A program made the position numbers and the translations under genes. 64,000 nt of DNA, taken from contig CANQQU010000001.1 of NCBI GenBank assembly GCA_947626085.1, positions 1-64,000 of the forward strand, given 5' to 3'. Below the pieces are notes generated by a model, which worked only from the letters and a program-made list of their open reading frames with translations, had not been told where the DNA came from and did no database searches. This document shows, one piece after another, positions 1-7,403 of this stretch. Source of the stretch: an uncultured Oscillospiraceae bacterium (lineage in GTDB: Bacteria > Bacillota > Clostridia > Oscillospirales > Oscillospiraceae). Positions within the stretch are counted from its first letter, which is position 1. Every line of letters starts with the position of its first letter.

Positions 1-2
1 TC

Positions 3-128
3 ATCTTATGTATTAAGGTAGTCAGCTATACCATCAGCACCGCCAGCGACCAGGAGACCACCATGGACGCCACAAAACCGCGCAAGAGCCTGTTCAAAAG
101 GCTTTTGGAATTTTTGAAGAAGGAGTGA
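3..128 (+). CDS. C-terminal end of a phage protein cut by the window edge
   Basis: The frame is open from the first bases of the window to a TGA and encodes about 41 residues ending in a basic, helical tail (KSLFKRLLEFLKKE). It stops four bases before the next ATG, and AAGAAGGAG near its end serves as the ribosome site of the next gene. Both facts fit a real gene in a compact phage operon. The product is not recognised. An internal ATG at 63 could instead start a 21-residue peptide. Confidence 0.4.
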   Translation: MLCIKVVSYTISTASDQETTMDATKPRKSLFKRLLEFLKKE

Positions 129-132
129 CAGC

Positions 133-375
133 ATGAGGCCAGTTACATTCCCGGAACAGAATGTTGTATTTGTACCCCCCAAGGGTATGGAGGGACAATG
201 CGGCAATCTGCCCGCCTTCAAAGGAGAAGGGCAAGTAATCTCCTGTTGGCGCCTAACCTTCTGGGAGCGCCTGCTCCTGCTGTTTACCGGCCGGCTGTGG
301 TTTAGCGTGATCGGTGACGATCAGCCACCGATATGGCTGGGCGTCCACACCCCCTTCATCCGGCACCGCCGGTAA
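133..375 (+). CDS. Small conserved phage protein, 80 aa, function unknown
   Basis: The ATG follows AAGAAGGAG at good spacing. The product starts MRPVTFPEQNVVF and contains a WRLTFWERLLLLFTGRLW stretch. From memory, this Trp/Arg-rich segment is typical of a small family that recurs beside regulators in Firmicutes prophages; it may be an amphipathic membrane-associated segment. No catalytic motif is visible. It lies just upstream of the late regulator on the same strand and is probably co-transcribed with it. No function is proposed. Confidence 0.7.
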   Translation: MRPVTFPEQNVVFVPPKGMEGQCGNLPAFKGEGQVISCWRLTFWERLLLLFTGRLWFSVIGDDQPPIWLGVHTPFIRHRR

Positions 376-384
376 AATAAAAAA

Positions 385-442
385 GCCGCCTCCCGAAGGA
401 GTACGGCCCATGGCAAGGATATTGTACCACATGGGAGGCGGC
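385..442 (+). promoter_or_regulatory. Inverted repeat over the regulator ribosome site
   Basis: GCCGCCTCCC (385-394) is perfectly complementary to GGGAGGCGGC (433-442), which contains the Shine-Dalgarno of the ATG at 449. In RNA this 10-bp stem would hide that site. The loop carries a second in-frame start (ATG 410) with its own GAAGGAG, which the hairpin leaves exposed. Confidence 0.45.
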
Positions 443-448
443 ATTGCA

Positions 449-955
449 ATGGCAAAAACAGATGAAAAAATCGAGGACATCATCAAGAAGGCGGTGGAGG
501 CCGGCCGTCTGGCCGGACAGAGCGCACCGAAGGATGCCTGTAAGGCGACGGAGCGCCGGCTATATGCCCTCCCCATCTTGAAGGAAAAGCTGGCCGACGA
601 CCTAGAGCGCCTACAGGAGCTCCAGCAGTACGGCCCGCGAGAGCGCAGTAAGAGCGTCACCAGGTTTATGAAGAACGGTGTGCGACTTTCCCGTGAGGAA
701 GTTTTCGAGGCACAGGTGATGAACCTGAAGGCGGAGATCGCCAGAGACGAACACGAAATCGAGACCATGGAGAAAGCTCTTTCCATGATCGAGGGCGATC
801 CCTACTATTTGGCGATCACCGGTCGGTATCTCGAAAACGTCAGCGACGAGGAGATCGCGGCCCGGATTCCCTGCGATGCGACCACCATCTGGCGGAACCG
901 CAAGCGCCTGGTCCAGTGGCTCGCTGTGCGCCTTTACGGAGCAGAGGCAGTGTAG
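449..955 (+). CDS. Phage sigma-70-like / ArpU-type late transcription regulator
   Basis: This 168-aa basic protein has a helical first half, a coiled-coil-like middle (EIARDEHEIETMEKALSMIEG) and a C-terminal helix-turn-helix like sigma region 4 (VSDEEIAARIPCDATTIWRNRKR). That architecture matches ArpU-like late regulators that sit just before the packaging genes in Firmicutes phages. I chose ATG 449 because of GGGAGGCGG eight bases upstream; ATG 410, with GAAGGAG, is an in-frame alternative. Three TGCAATTT repeats and a TATAAT lie directly downstream, so this protein probably activates the late operon from there. The role is inferred from family and position. Confidence 0.7.
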   Translation: MAKTDEKIEDIIKKAVEAGRLAGQSAPKDACKATERRLYALPILKEKLADDLERLQELQQYGPRERSKSVTRFMKNGVRLSREEVFEAQVMNLKAEIARDEHEIETMEKALSMIEGDPYYLAITGRYLENVSDEEIAARIPCDATTIWRNRKRLVQWLAVRLYGAEAV

Positions 956-962
956 CCCCGTA

Positions 963-1021
963 TGCAATTTCCCGGTGTAAAAAACGTGCAATTTACATGC
1001 GCAATTTAGCTGTGATATAAT
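963..1021 (+). promoter_or_regulatory. Candidate activator-dependent late promoter with three TGCAATTT-type repeats
   Basis: TGCAATTT occurs at 963-970 and 987-994, and CGCAATTT at 1000-1007. A perfect TATAAT is at 1016-1021. The place of a normal -35 box reads TTACAT and is overlapped by the repeats, which suggests that a dedicated activator supplies recognition. The gene just upstream encodes a sigma-4-like regulator. Confidence 0.5.
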
Positions 1022-1121
1022 CAGGACAATGGAAATCTGCATGCGGGACCCTGTTCCTCTCCTCCACTGTGAATATAATTGCAAAAAAATCTTTGTTTTT
1101 AAGTATTTTTTTGCAAAAAGC

Positions 1122-1151
1122 TGTGACAGATCACGGGAAATATGGTATAAT
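1122..1151 (+). promoter_or_regulatory. Sigma-A-type promoter before the HAD-like gene
   Basis: GTGACA (1123-1128) and TATAAT (1146-1151) are 17 bases apart. The HAD-like gene starts 36 bases downstream after AGGAAAGGA. The 150 bases upstream are AT-rich, unlike the flanking coding DNA. Confidence 0.6.
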
Positions 1152-1186
1152 ATTATTACATGAAACAGGAAGGAAAGGACCCTCAC

Positions 1187-1654
1187 ATGAACAAGATTTG
1201 CCTTTTGGACCTCAATTACACACTGGTCGGGAACCAGCAGGAGACCCGGATGCTCCGGCCGTTCAGTCGACGCCTCCAGTATGAGGAATACCGCCGGGAC
1301 CTCATAGCAGCAATCAAAGACGACTATGTGATTATCGTCACTGCTCGCCCCAAGTATCAGATGCAGCAGACCATGGAGAATCTGCTGCGGAAAACCGGGT
1401 GGCAGCCGGACGAGTGGTATTTCAACGACATTGATGCTGACCCCCCAACCTTTAAGGAGAGCGCCCTCCAGCGCTTTATTTTCCCCCGGCACGGGCAGGA
1501 CGGCGCCCTCTACTACGCAGTGGAGAGCAACCCCAAGACCCGGGCCATGTACGCCCGGCACGGCATCCAGGCCGCACCGTACAGCGAGTTTATCAAGCGC
1601 ACCGCCTCACCCCTGCCGGATATGCCGGTATATGAGCAAGCAAGCCTATTCTGA
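1187..1654 (+). CDS. HAD-superfamily-like phage protein
   Basis: This 155-aa protein starts MNKICLLDLNYTLVG. DLNYT sits where HAD enzymes have motif I (DxDxT), IVTAR fits motif II, a Lys follows in PTFKES (motif III), and ESNPKT is in place of the acidic motif IV. The second motif-I aspartate, normally the general acid of phosphatases, is Asn here and motif IV is weakened, so phosphatase activity is uncertain. ATG 1187 is preferred over the track start at 1160 because AGGAAAGGA lies just before it. The gene has its own promoter and ends in a terminator-like hairpin, so it may be an accessory (moron) gene. Confidence 0.55.
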   Translation: MNKICLLDLNYTLVGNQQETRMLRPFSRRLQYEEYRRDLIAAIKDDYVIIVTARPKYQMQQTMENLLRKTGWQPDEWYFNDIDADPPTFKESALQRFIFPRHGQDGALYYAVESNPKTRAMYARHGIQAAPYSEFIKRTASPLPDMPVYEQASLF

Positions 1655-1666
1655 ATCATGAACACC

Positions 1667-1696
1667 GCCCCAGGGCTTTGGCCCTGGGGATTTTAT
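1667..1696 (+). terminator. Intrinsic terminator after the HAD-like gene
   Basis: CCCCAGGGC and GCCCTGGGG form a nine-bp stem with a four-base loop, followed by ATTTTAT. It separates the HAD-like gene from the ParB genes. Confidence 0.65.
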
Positions 1697-1719
1697 GCCA
1701 AAAAGAAAGGAGCTGTACA

Positions 1720-2331
1720 GTGAAAACCAAGATCGTGAAGCTGGCCGACATCAAGCCCGCCCCCTACAACCCCCGGGAGGAGCTGACGGCCCGGGACTAT
1801 GAGTACAAGGCACTGGCCGCGAGCATCGATGAGAACGGCCTGGTCCTCCCCCTGATCGTCAACAAACGTGACGGCTACCTGGTGGGCGGCCATCAGCGGC
1901 TTAACGTACTGCTGGCCAACGGGGAGACCGAGACAAACGCTGTGATCGTGGACCTAGACGAGGCCCAGGCCAAGGCCCTTTGTATTGCCCTGAACAAGAT
2001 CGAGGGTGAGGACGACGCCGGCAAGCTGGCGGATCTGCTGGCAGAGCTGACCGCCGAGAAAGTAAGCCTGCTGTCCACGGGCCTGACCGAATCTGACGTT
2101 GCCGATCTGCTGGGCGACATCCGGGACGCTGAGATCGACGACGAGGGCCCCGCGAAGGTGGCCAAGAAAGAGGACACCGCCGAGGGCGTCCGCTGTCTGG
2201 TGGGCGACTACGTTTTCCGCATGGACGCCGCCGAGTTCGAGGATCTGATCGCGGATGTCCGGGAGAAAGTGGGGTTTACCCAGGAGCTGGAATGTGCCGA
2301 GCTAAAAAGGAGGCTTTTCCATGAAGTATGA
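1720..2331 (+). CDS. ParB/Srx-fold protein 1
   Basis: The N-terminal ~95 residues form a ParB-like domain, with a PAPYNPRE motif and a GGHQR motif that correspond to the nucleotide-binding boxes of ParB CTPases. The C-terminal half is acidic and helical. I chose GTG 1720, with AAAGGAG eight bases upstream, over the track start at 1678, giving 203 aa. No chromosome-partition partner is nearby. It is the first of three ParB-fold genes placed directly before a CmoA-like methyltransferase and the terminase, which suggests a role in DNA modification or packaging. It overlaps the next gene by 11 bases. Confidence 0.75.
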   Translation: MKTKIVKLADIKPAPYNPREELTARDYEYKALAASIDENGLVLPLIVNKRDGYLVGGHQRLNVLLANGETETNAVIVDLDEAQAKALCIALNKIEGEDDAGKLADLLAELTAEKVSLLSTGLTESDVADLLGDIRDAEIDDEGPAKVAKKEDTAEGVRCLVGDYVFRMDAAEFEDLIADVREKVGFTQELECAELKRRLFHEV

Positions 2332-2989
2332 AACAAGATACCAGGTCTTGAAGATTGCGGACCTGGTGGCCCCTCCCTATAACCCCCGCGAGGACATCGA
2401 GCGCGGCAGCGAGGAATACGAGGCTCTGCGGCGCAGCATCCTGGATCATGACCTGGTGGAGCCCCCGGTGGTGAACCTGGTCAATATGCGCTGCATCGGC
2501 GGTAATCAGCGGTTGACGGTCCTGCGGGACCTAGGCCGCCAAGAGGTCCTATGCTCCGTGATCGAGCAGCACGACGAGCTCCAAGAGAAAAAGCTGTGCC
2601 TGGCTCTGAATCAGATTAATGGCCGCTGGAACAATGACCGCCTAGGCTTCCTGCTCCGGGACGATGATGTCATGGAGTACGAGACCGGCTTCGATGCCGA
2701 GGAGGTGGCCCTCTACAAGCGCCTGGAGGAGGTCAACGCCACCGAAGACACTATGGACGATGACGACACCGAGCCGGAGGAGCTGGACGAGGCCGTGCCA
2801 GAGGAGGAGCCCGAGGACGCCCCGGAGGCCGAAGAGGATACCGGGACCACGCTGGTCCGCATCGGCCATCTGCACTTCAAGGCGGATGTCTCCCAATACC
2901 GCCGCCTGCTGGCGGACATCCGGGACCAAGGCATCTTCGAGAAGGACGAGGTGTGCGAGGCGATCAAGCGAAGATTGCTCTATGGCTGA
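2321..2989 (+). CDS. ParB/Srx-fold protein 2
   Basis: This 222-aa paralogue of the preceding gene has APPYNPRED and GGNQR motifs in its first 75 residues, a helical middle and a strongly acidic linker (residues ~145-175). The last ~40 residues (LHFKADVSQYRRLLADIRDQGI...) resemble the tail of protein 1, so the pair shares a C-terminal module as well. The ATG lies inside the end of protein 1 after AAAAAGGAGG, which implies coupled translation. In GGNQR the first ParB His is replaced by Asn. Confidence 0.75.
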   Translation: MKYETRYQVLKIADLVAPPYNPREDIERGSEEYEALRRSILDHDLVEPPVVNLVNMRCIGGNQRLTVLRDLGRQEVLCSVIEQHDELQEKKLCLALNQINGRWNNDRLGFLLRDDDVMEYETGFDAEEVALYKRLEEVNATEDTMDDDDTEPEELDEAVPEEEPEDAPEAEEDTGTTLVRIGHLHFKADVSQYRRLLADIRDQGIFEKDEVCEAIKRRLLYG

Positions 2990-3119
2990 ATTATAAGGCG
3001 AGCTAATCAGCCGGCTGTGCCAGTTCCAGGACAAGCGGCCCTGGAGCAGAGCGGAATCTCCCCGGAGGGATCTTTGACGATAGCCCGCCAGATCAGAGTG
3101 ACGGAAAGAAGGTTGAACC

Positions 3120-4679
3120 GTGATAAAGCTGGTCCCCATCGACACCGTGAAGGCGTCTGACTATAATCCCCGCCGCAACGATGAAAAGCGGCTGGGCCTT
3201 ACGGAGCTGTCCCTGCGGAAGCTGGGTTTTCTGCTCCCGATCTACGCCGACGAGAGCGGAGAGATACTGTCCGGCCACCAGCGCCAGATCGTGGCCCGCC
3301 GGATGGGCTACACAGAAATCCCCGTGGAAATCGTGCCCGCGAAGGTTCTGGCCGAGCGAAAGGCCGTCAATATCCTGTTTAACCGGGCCACCAACGACTT
3401 GCAGAAGCAGGACACCACCGCCATCATCAAGAAGCGGCTGTATGAAATGGACGTGGAGGCCATGACGGCCCAGCTCCCGGACATCGAGCCGGGGACCCTT
3501 GAATCGTTCCCCTGCGTCCACGCCCTGCACCGCATGGACACGATGAAGCTGGCGAAGCTGAATCACCGGGAGTTCGACACCCACACAAAGCAGCTCGCAA
3601 AGGCGCTGGAGCGCCGCATCGGCTGTTTCATGCCCCTGGTCATCACCGAGGCAGGGAAGGTCATCAACGGAATCGGCCGTCTCCAGGTAGCAGCCGAGGC
3701 CAAGCGGCGTGTGGTCCCTTGCGTGGAGATCACCGAGGACAAAGCCCCCTTCGCCTCCGCCATGTTGAACCTGTTGTCCATGGACTTTGATATGGCCGCC
3801 ACCTATGCCGACGATCTCCGTTATAACTCCTTCATGCGGGAGCGGAACACCCGGGAGACGGACGCCGAGGGAAACGCCGCCCTGGGCGACGGTTTCTTCA
3901 AGGGGATATACCCGGACAATAACGGCCGGGACTTCTGCATTCTGGAGGGCAAGGCTTTGGAGAAGTGGACCTCCCACTACGGCCGCAGCATCGTGGACTT
4001 CGGTGCCGGCAAGCTGTCCAACACCCGGACTCTGCGGAAGGCCGGGGTGTTTGTCTCCGCCTTTGAGCCGTACTTTGTTACTGCGGGAGAAAAGGTCCAT
4101 AAGGGCAAGAGCCTGGAGATCGCCCGCCGCTTCCTGGAGGAGGTGAGCGCGGGCACTAAGTATAGCAGCGTTTTCATTTCCAGCGTGTTCAACAGCGTGC
4201 CCTTCATGGCGGACCGAAAGCATATTGCGGTGATTGCCGCTGCCCTGTGCTACCCGGACGGCATGGCCGTCTGCTGGTGCCAGAGCAGCGAGGCGCCGCA
4301 GTTCGTCAACACAAAGGTGAAATACCTGGCTGCTGAAAAGACCCTGACCTTTGATCTGGACTATGAGCCTAACACCATCCTGGGCGACATCGGCAATCAC
4401 CCGAAGGTGCAGAAGGGCCACACCGAGGTGGAAATGCGAGAGATATTCGCTCCCTGCTTCGAACATCTGCGCCGTATCGAGCTGATACGGAAATTTTGGT
4501 ACGTCGAGGCTGAGCGTCCAGTGGTAGACCCGGCAGCCCTGGCGGCGGCCCTGGACTTCGAGTTCGAGCTTCCTTACCCCGACGGCACCCGCATGGGCCT
4601 GTCCGGCATGGCCCGTGGAGCCTTCGAGCACCGCTTGGGCATCAAATTACCCCCGCCGGAAAAGGAGGCGAGCGTATGA
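3120..4679 (+). CDS. ParB-domain protein fused to a SAM-methyltransferase-like domain
   Basis: This 519-aa protein begins with a ParB-like domain (ASDYNPRR, SGHQR). Around residues 140-220 follows a second ParB-like segment (LVITEAGKVINGIGRLQVAA), and from about 280 a Rossmann methyltransferase-like domain with motif I IVDFGAGKLSNTRTLRKAG and an acidic strand end (AFEPY). The start is GTG with GAAAGAAGG upstream. The stop overlaps the next gene as ATGA, so the two are translationally coupled. No terminase or nuclease motif is present. The fusion of DNA-binding-type ParB folds to a methyltransferase suggests a base-modifying or DNA-marking enzyme; this is inference. Confidence 0.65.
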   Translation: MIKLVPIDTVKASDYNPRRNDEKRLGLTELSLRKLGFLLPIYADESGEILSGHQRQIVARRMGYTEIPVEIVPAKVLAERKAVNILFNRATNDLQKQDTTAIIKKRLYEMDVEAMTAQLPDIEPGTLESFPCVHALHRMDTMKLAKLNHREFDTHTKQLAKALERRIGCFMPLVITEAGKVINGIGRLQVAAEAKRRVVPCVEITEDKAPFASAMLNLLSMDFDMAATYADDLRYNSFMRERNTRETDAEGNAALGDGFFKGIYPDNNGRDFCILEGKALEKWTSHYGRSIVDFGAGKLSNTRTLRKAGVFVSAFEPYFVTAGEKVHKGKSLEIARRFLEEVSAGTKYSSVFISSVFNSVPFMADRKHIAVIAAALCYPDGMAVCWCQSSEAPQFVNTKVKYLAAEKTLTFDLDYEPNTILGDIGNHPKVQKGHTEVEMREIFAPCFEHLRRIELIRKFWYVEAERPVVDPAALAAALDFEFELPYPDGTRMGLSGMARGAFEHRLGIKLPPPEKEASV

Positions 4680-5368
4680 TCGACACCGTGACCCCCGGTG
4701 AAAAATGGGAGTTCAACCAGGAGGTGGCCGCCTGCTTTGCCAATATGCTGGAGCGGTCTATCCCAGACTATAAGAGCATGAGGGCTCTGGTCTACAAGAT
4801 CGGGGAAAAGTACGTCAAGCCCGGCACGCTGATCGTAGACATCGGTTGCAGCACGGGCCTGGCGGTGGAGCCCTTCGTGAAGAAGTACAGACAGAACCGC
4901 TTTCTGCTGATCGACAACGCTCCGGCCATGGCGGCCGCCTGCCGGGAGCGATTCAAGGATAACGACAAGATCATGGTCAAGGAGGGCCCCGCCTGGCAAT
5001 TTATGATGCCCGGCCTGGGGGCCTCTCTCATTTTGTCCGTGTTATCGCTCCAGTTCATGCCGACGTCGTACAGACAAAACCTTCTCTCCGACATCTACCA
5101 TGCGATGGCACCCGGGGGGGCTTTCATTCTTGTGGAAAAAATAGTCAGCCAAGATTTGGACGACCTGATGGGCGATCTATACTATGACATGAAGCGGGAG
5201 AACGGTTACACGGACCGCCAGATCATGGAGAAGCGCCGTAGCTTGGAGAATGTGCTGTCACCCCTGCGGCCGGCATGGAACGAGGATATGCTGAGAGCAG
5301 CCGGCTTCCAGCACGTCGATATGTTTTGGCGCTGTTTGAATTTCTGCGGATGGGTAGCCGTTAAGTGA
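4676..5368 (+). CDS. Class I SAM methyltransferase, CmoA-like
   Basis: This 230-aa protein contains motif I IVDIGCSTGLAVEPF and the strand LILSVLSLQFMP. Its C-terminal stretch (NGYTDRQIMEKRRSLENVL ... AAGFQHVDMFWRCLNFCGW) closely follows that of CmoA, the enzyme that makes carboxy-SAM from SAM and prephenate. By eye, the position of the E. coli CmoA arginine that binds the carboxylate (Arg199, from memory) is not conserved, so carboxy-SAM synthesis is not assured. It is coupled by ATGA to the ParB-methyltransferase gene and followed by the terminase genes. A C-G7 run at 5114-5120 lies in the conserved APGGAF loop. Confidence 0.7.
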   Translation: MIDTVTPGEKWEFNQEVAACFANMLERSIPDYKSMRALVYKIGEKYVKPGTLIVDIGCSTGLAVEPFVKKYRQNRFLLIDNAPAMAAACRERFKDNDKIMVKEGPAWQFMMPGLGASLILSVLSLQFMPTSYRQNLLSDIYHAMAPGGAFILVEKIVSQDLDDLMGDLYYDMKRENGYTDRQIMEKRRSLENVLSPLRPAWNEDMLRAAGFQHVDMFWRCLNFCGWVAVK

Positions 5369-5401
5369 CGCCCCCCGCCCAGGAAAGGAGGGCAGACGAT
5401 T

Positions 5402-5914
5402 ATGCCAAAACTCGCTGATACCAAGCCATGGGAGCGGCAAGACGGCGAGAGCGTAAAGGCATTTGAGGCATTTTCGTGCTACCTTGGAATGGGCGAGGAG
5501 CGCAGCATACGGGCTGTTGCCGAAAAGTTACACAAGAGTTCCACGCTGATCGGGCGCTGGAGTAGAACTTATGGTTGGGTGGAGAGAGTAGCAGCCCATG
5601 AAAATGATGTCCAGCGAGCAGCCCATGAGGAGGCGCTGAAAAAGAGCCGGCAAATGGCGAGCCGCCATATACGGACGGCGCTTACTCTCCAGGACAAGGC
5701 AATGGCGGCTCTGGCGTCCACGAAGCCCGAAGCCCTCGATCCCAAGACCATCCTAGCCTTTATCCGGGAGGCGACACGCTTGGAGCGCGAAACGCGGGCT
5801 GCGGTGATCCGTGACACGCTCCCGGAGGCCGAGCGCACCGGCGGGCAGAGCAGCCTCGCCGACATCATTACTGAGGCATGGAAACGGAGGACGGAAAATG
5901 ATCCTGACAAGTGA
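5402..5914 (+). CDS. terS: Terminase small subunit (HTH DNA-binding)
   Basis: This 170-aa protein has an N-terminal helix-turn-helix (RSIRAVAEKLHKSSTLIGRWSRTYGW) followed by long charged helices used for oligomerisation. This is typical of small terminase subunits that recognise the packaging site. AAAGGAGGG precedes the ATG. The end overlaps the large-subunit start (5898) by 17 bases, as expected for the terS-terL pair. Confidence 0.85.
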   Translation: MPKLADTKPWERQDGESVKAFEAFSCYLGMGEERSIRAVAEKLHKSSTLIGRWSRTYGWVERVAAHENDVQRAAHEEALKKSRQMASRHIRTALTLQDKAMAALASTKPEALDPKTILAFIREATRLERETRAAVIRDTLPEAERTGGQSSLADIITEAWKRRTENDPDK

Positions 5915-7340
5915 GGCCATCCTCTACTATGCCGACAATCCCGTAGACTATGTGGAGGACGTGATACAGGCCCGGCCCGACGCACATCAGCGGGACATTA
6001 TGAACAGCGTGGCGAAATATCAGCGGACCTCTGTTCGCTCCGGCCACGGAATCGGTAAGACCGCCGTGGAGGCGTGGCTTGTGATTTGGTTTCTCTCCAC
6101 CCGACCCTATCCCAAGATCCCCTGCACTGCCCCTACGCAGCACCAGCTATGGGATATTTTGTGGGCTGAGATTGCAAAGTGGTTAAGGAACAATCCGGCC
6201 CTGGCCCACGAGCTGACCTGGACCAAAGAAAGGGTCTACATGAACGGCCACTCGGAAGAATGGTTTGCCGTCGGCCGGACGGCCAGCCACCCGGACGCCT
6301 TGCAGGGCTTCCACTCCGACCATTTACTGTTCATTATCGACGAGGCCTCCGGCGTCAAGGACCCGATCTTCGAGCCGGTCCTGGGCGCCCTCACGACGGA
6401 GGATTCAAAGCTGCTGCTGGCAGGGAATCCCACCAAGATTACCGGATTTTTCTACGATAGCCACCACAAGAACAGGGAGCTTTACAACACCCTGCACATC
6501 GATGGCCGGGACAGCAGCAGAGTGGACACTGAGTTCATCCGCTCCATCGAAGATATGTTTGGCCGGGACAGCGACGTCTTTCGTGTCCGCGTGGCCGGGG
6601 ACTTTCCAAAGGCCCTGCCAGACAGCTTCATCCCCATGGAGTGGGCTGAAAAGGCCAGCGAGGCAAAGGCCCCGAAGATCGAGCGTGTCCTGCGAGTGGA
6701 CATCGGCATCGATGTGGCCCGGTACGGCGATGACAGCAGCGTGATCTCCCCGGTGCTGGACAAGCGCCTCCAGGAGGAGCCCGAGATATTCCATCATCAG
6801 GACACCATGAAACTGACCGGCAATGCGGTCCAGACCGTCAAGAAGTACGCCATGGCACACCCCTGGGCGTCCATCCACGTCAAGATCGACTGCGACGGCC
6901 TGGGCGTTGGCGTCTATGATCGCCTGTATGAGCTGCGGGACACGATCAAGGACGAGGTGGAGCAGCAGCGCAAATCCAAGTATGCCGATGCTGATCCAGA
7001 GGACCGACCGCCACCCTTCGAGCTGGAGGTGGTGGAGTGCCACTTCGGCGGCGAGGGCGGCACAGTGAGCGATGACGATCCAATAGAATATCAGACCTCC
7101 ACGGGCCTGATGTGGGGAACGGTCCGTGAGGCCCTGCGCCTCCAGACCATCAAATTGTATCCGGACGATAAGCAGATTGCCCAGCTCTCCAACCGAAAGT
7201 ACACCGTGAACAGCAAGGGCAAAATCGAGTTGGAGAAGAAAGAGGCCATGAAGAAGCGAGGCCTCCAGTCTCCAGATATGGCCGATGCCCTTGCCCTTGC
7301 GTTATATGAGCCCCGGGTGCCGACCTGGGAATTGGTATAG
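5898..7340 (+). CDS. terL: Terminase large subunit (packaging ATPase-nuclease)
   Basis: The ATPase half has a Walker A box (RSGHGIGKT, residues ~48-56) and a Walker B box (LLFIIDEASGV). The C-terminal RNaseH-like nuclease half has IGIDVARYGDD, IDCDGLG and a final DMADALALALY. ATG 5898, eight bases after GGAGG, gives 480 aa; the track start at 5811 lies deep inside terS. The protein threads DNA into the prohead through the portal encoded next, and cuts it. Confidence 0.92.
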   Translation: MILTSEAILYYADNPVDYVEDVIQARPDAHQRDIMNSVAKYQRTSVRSGHGIGKTAVEAWLVIWFLSTRPYPKIPCTAPTQHQLWDILWAEIAKWLRNNPALAHELTWTKERVYMNGHSEEWFAVGRTASHPDALQGFHSDHLLFIIDEASGVKDPIFEPVLGALTTEDSKLLLAGNPTKITGFFYDSHHKNRELYNTLHIDGRDSSRVDTEFIRSIEDMFGRDSDVFRVRVAGDFPKALPDSFIPMEWAEKASEAKAPKIERVLRVDIGIDVARYGDDSSVISPVLDKRLQEEPEIFHHQDTMKLTGNAVQTVKKYAMAHPWASIHVKIDCDGLGVGVYDRLYELRDTIKDEVEQQRKSKYADADPEDRPPPFELEVVECHFGGEGGTVSDDDPIEYQTSTGLMWGTVREALRLQTIKLYPDDKQIAQLSNRKYTVNSKGKIELEKKEAMKKRGLQSPDMADALALALYEPRVPTWELV

Positions 7341-7352
7341 GAGGACACCAAT

Positions 7353-7403
7353 ATGGTCAACAGAAAGCAGAGGACAGGAGGTGGATGGGAATGGCCTTCT
7401 TGA
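7353..7403 (+). CDS. Possible 16-aa leader peptide ahead of the portal gene
   Basis: An ATG nine bases after AGGAGG opens a 16-codon frame that runs across the portal ribosome site and stops 10 bases inside the portal frame. It may only couple portal translation to terL. No homology is recognised. Confidence 0.25.
   Translation: MVNRKQRTGGGWEWPS

Noticed and set aside
1720-4679. Chromosome or plasmid partition (parABS) locus
   Set aside because: There is no ParA ATPase and no parS-like palindrome nearby, and the ParB domains are short and fused or paired in a phage packaging context.
5114-5120. G7 run in the CmoA-like gene as a further phase-variable site
   Set aside because: It encodes the conserved APGG loop in frame, is shorter than the leader tracts, and similar G7 runs occur in ordinary genes (for example in uxaC near 39003 and in the intergenic region near 39165).
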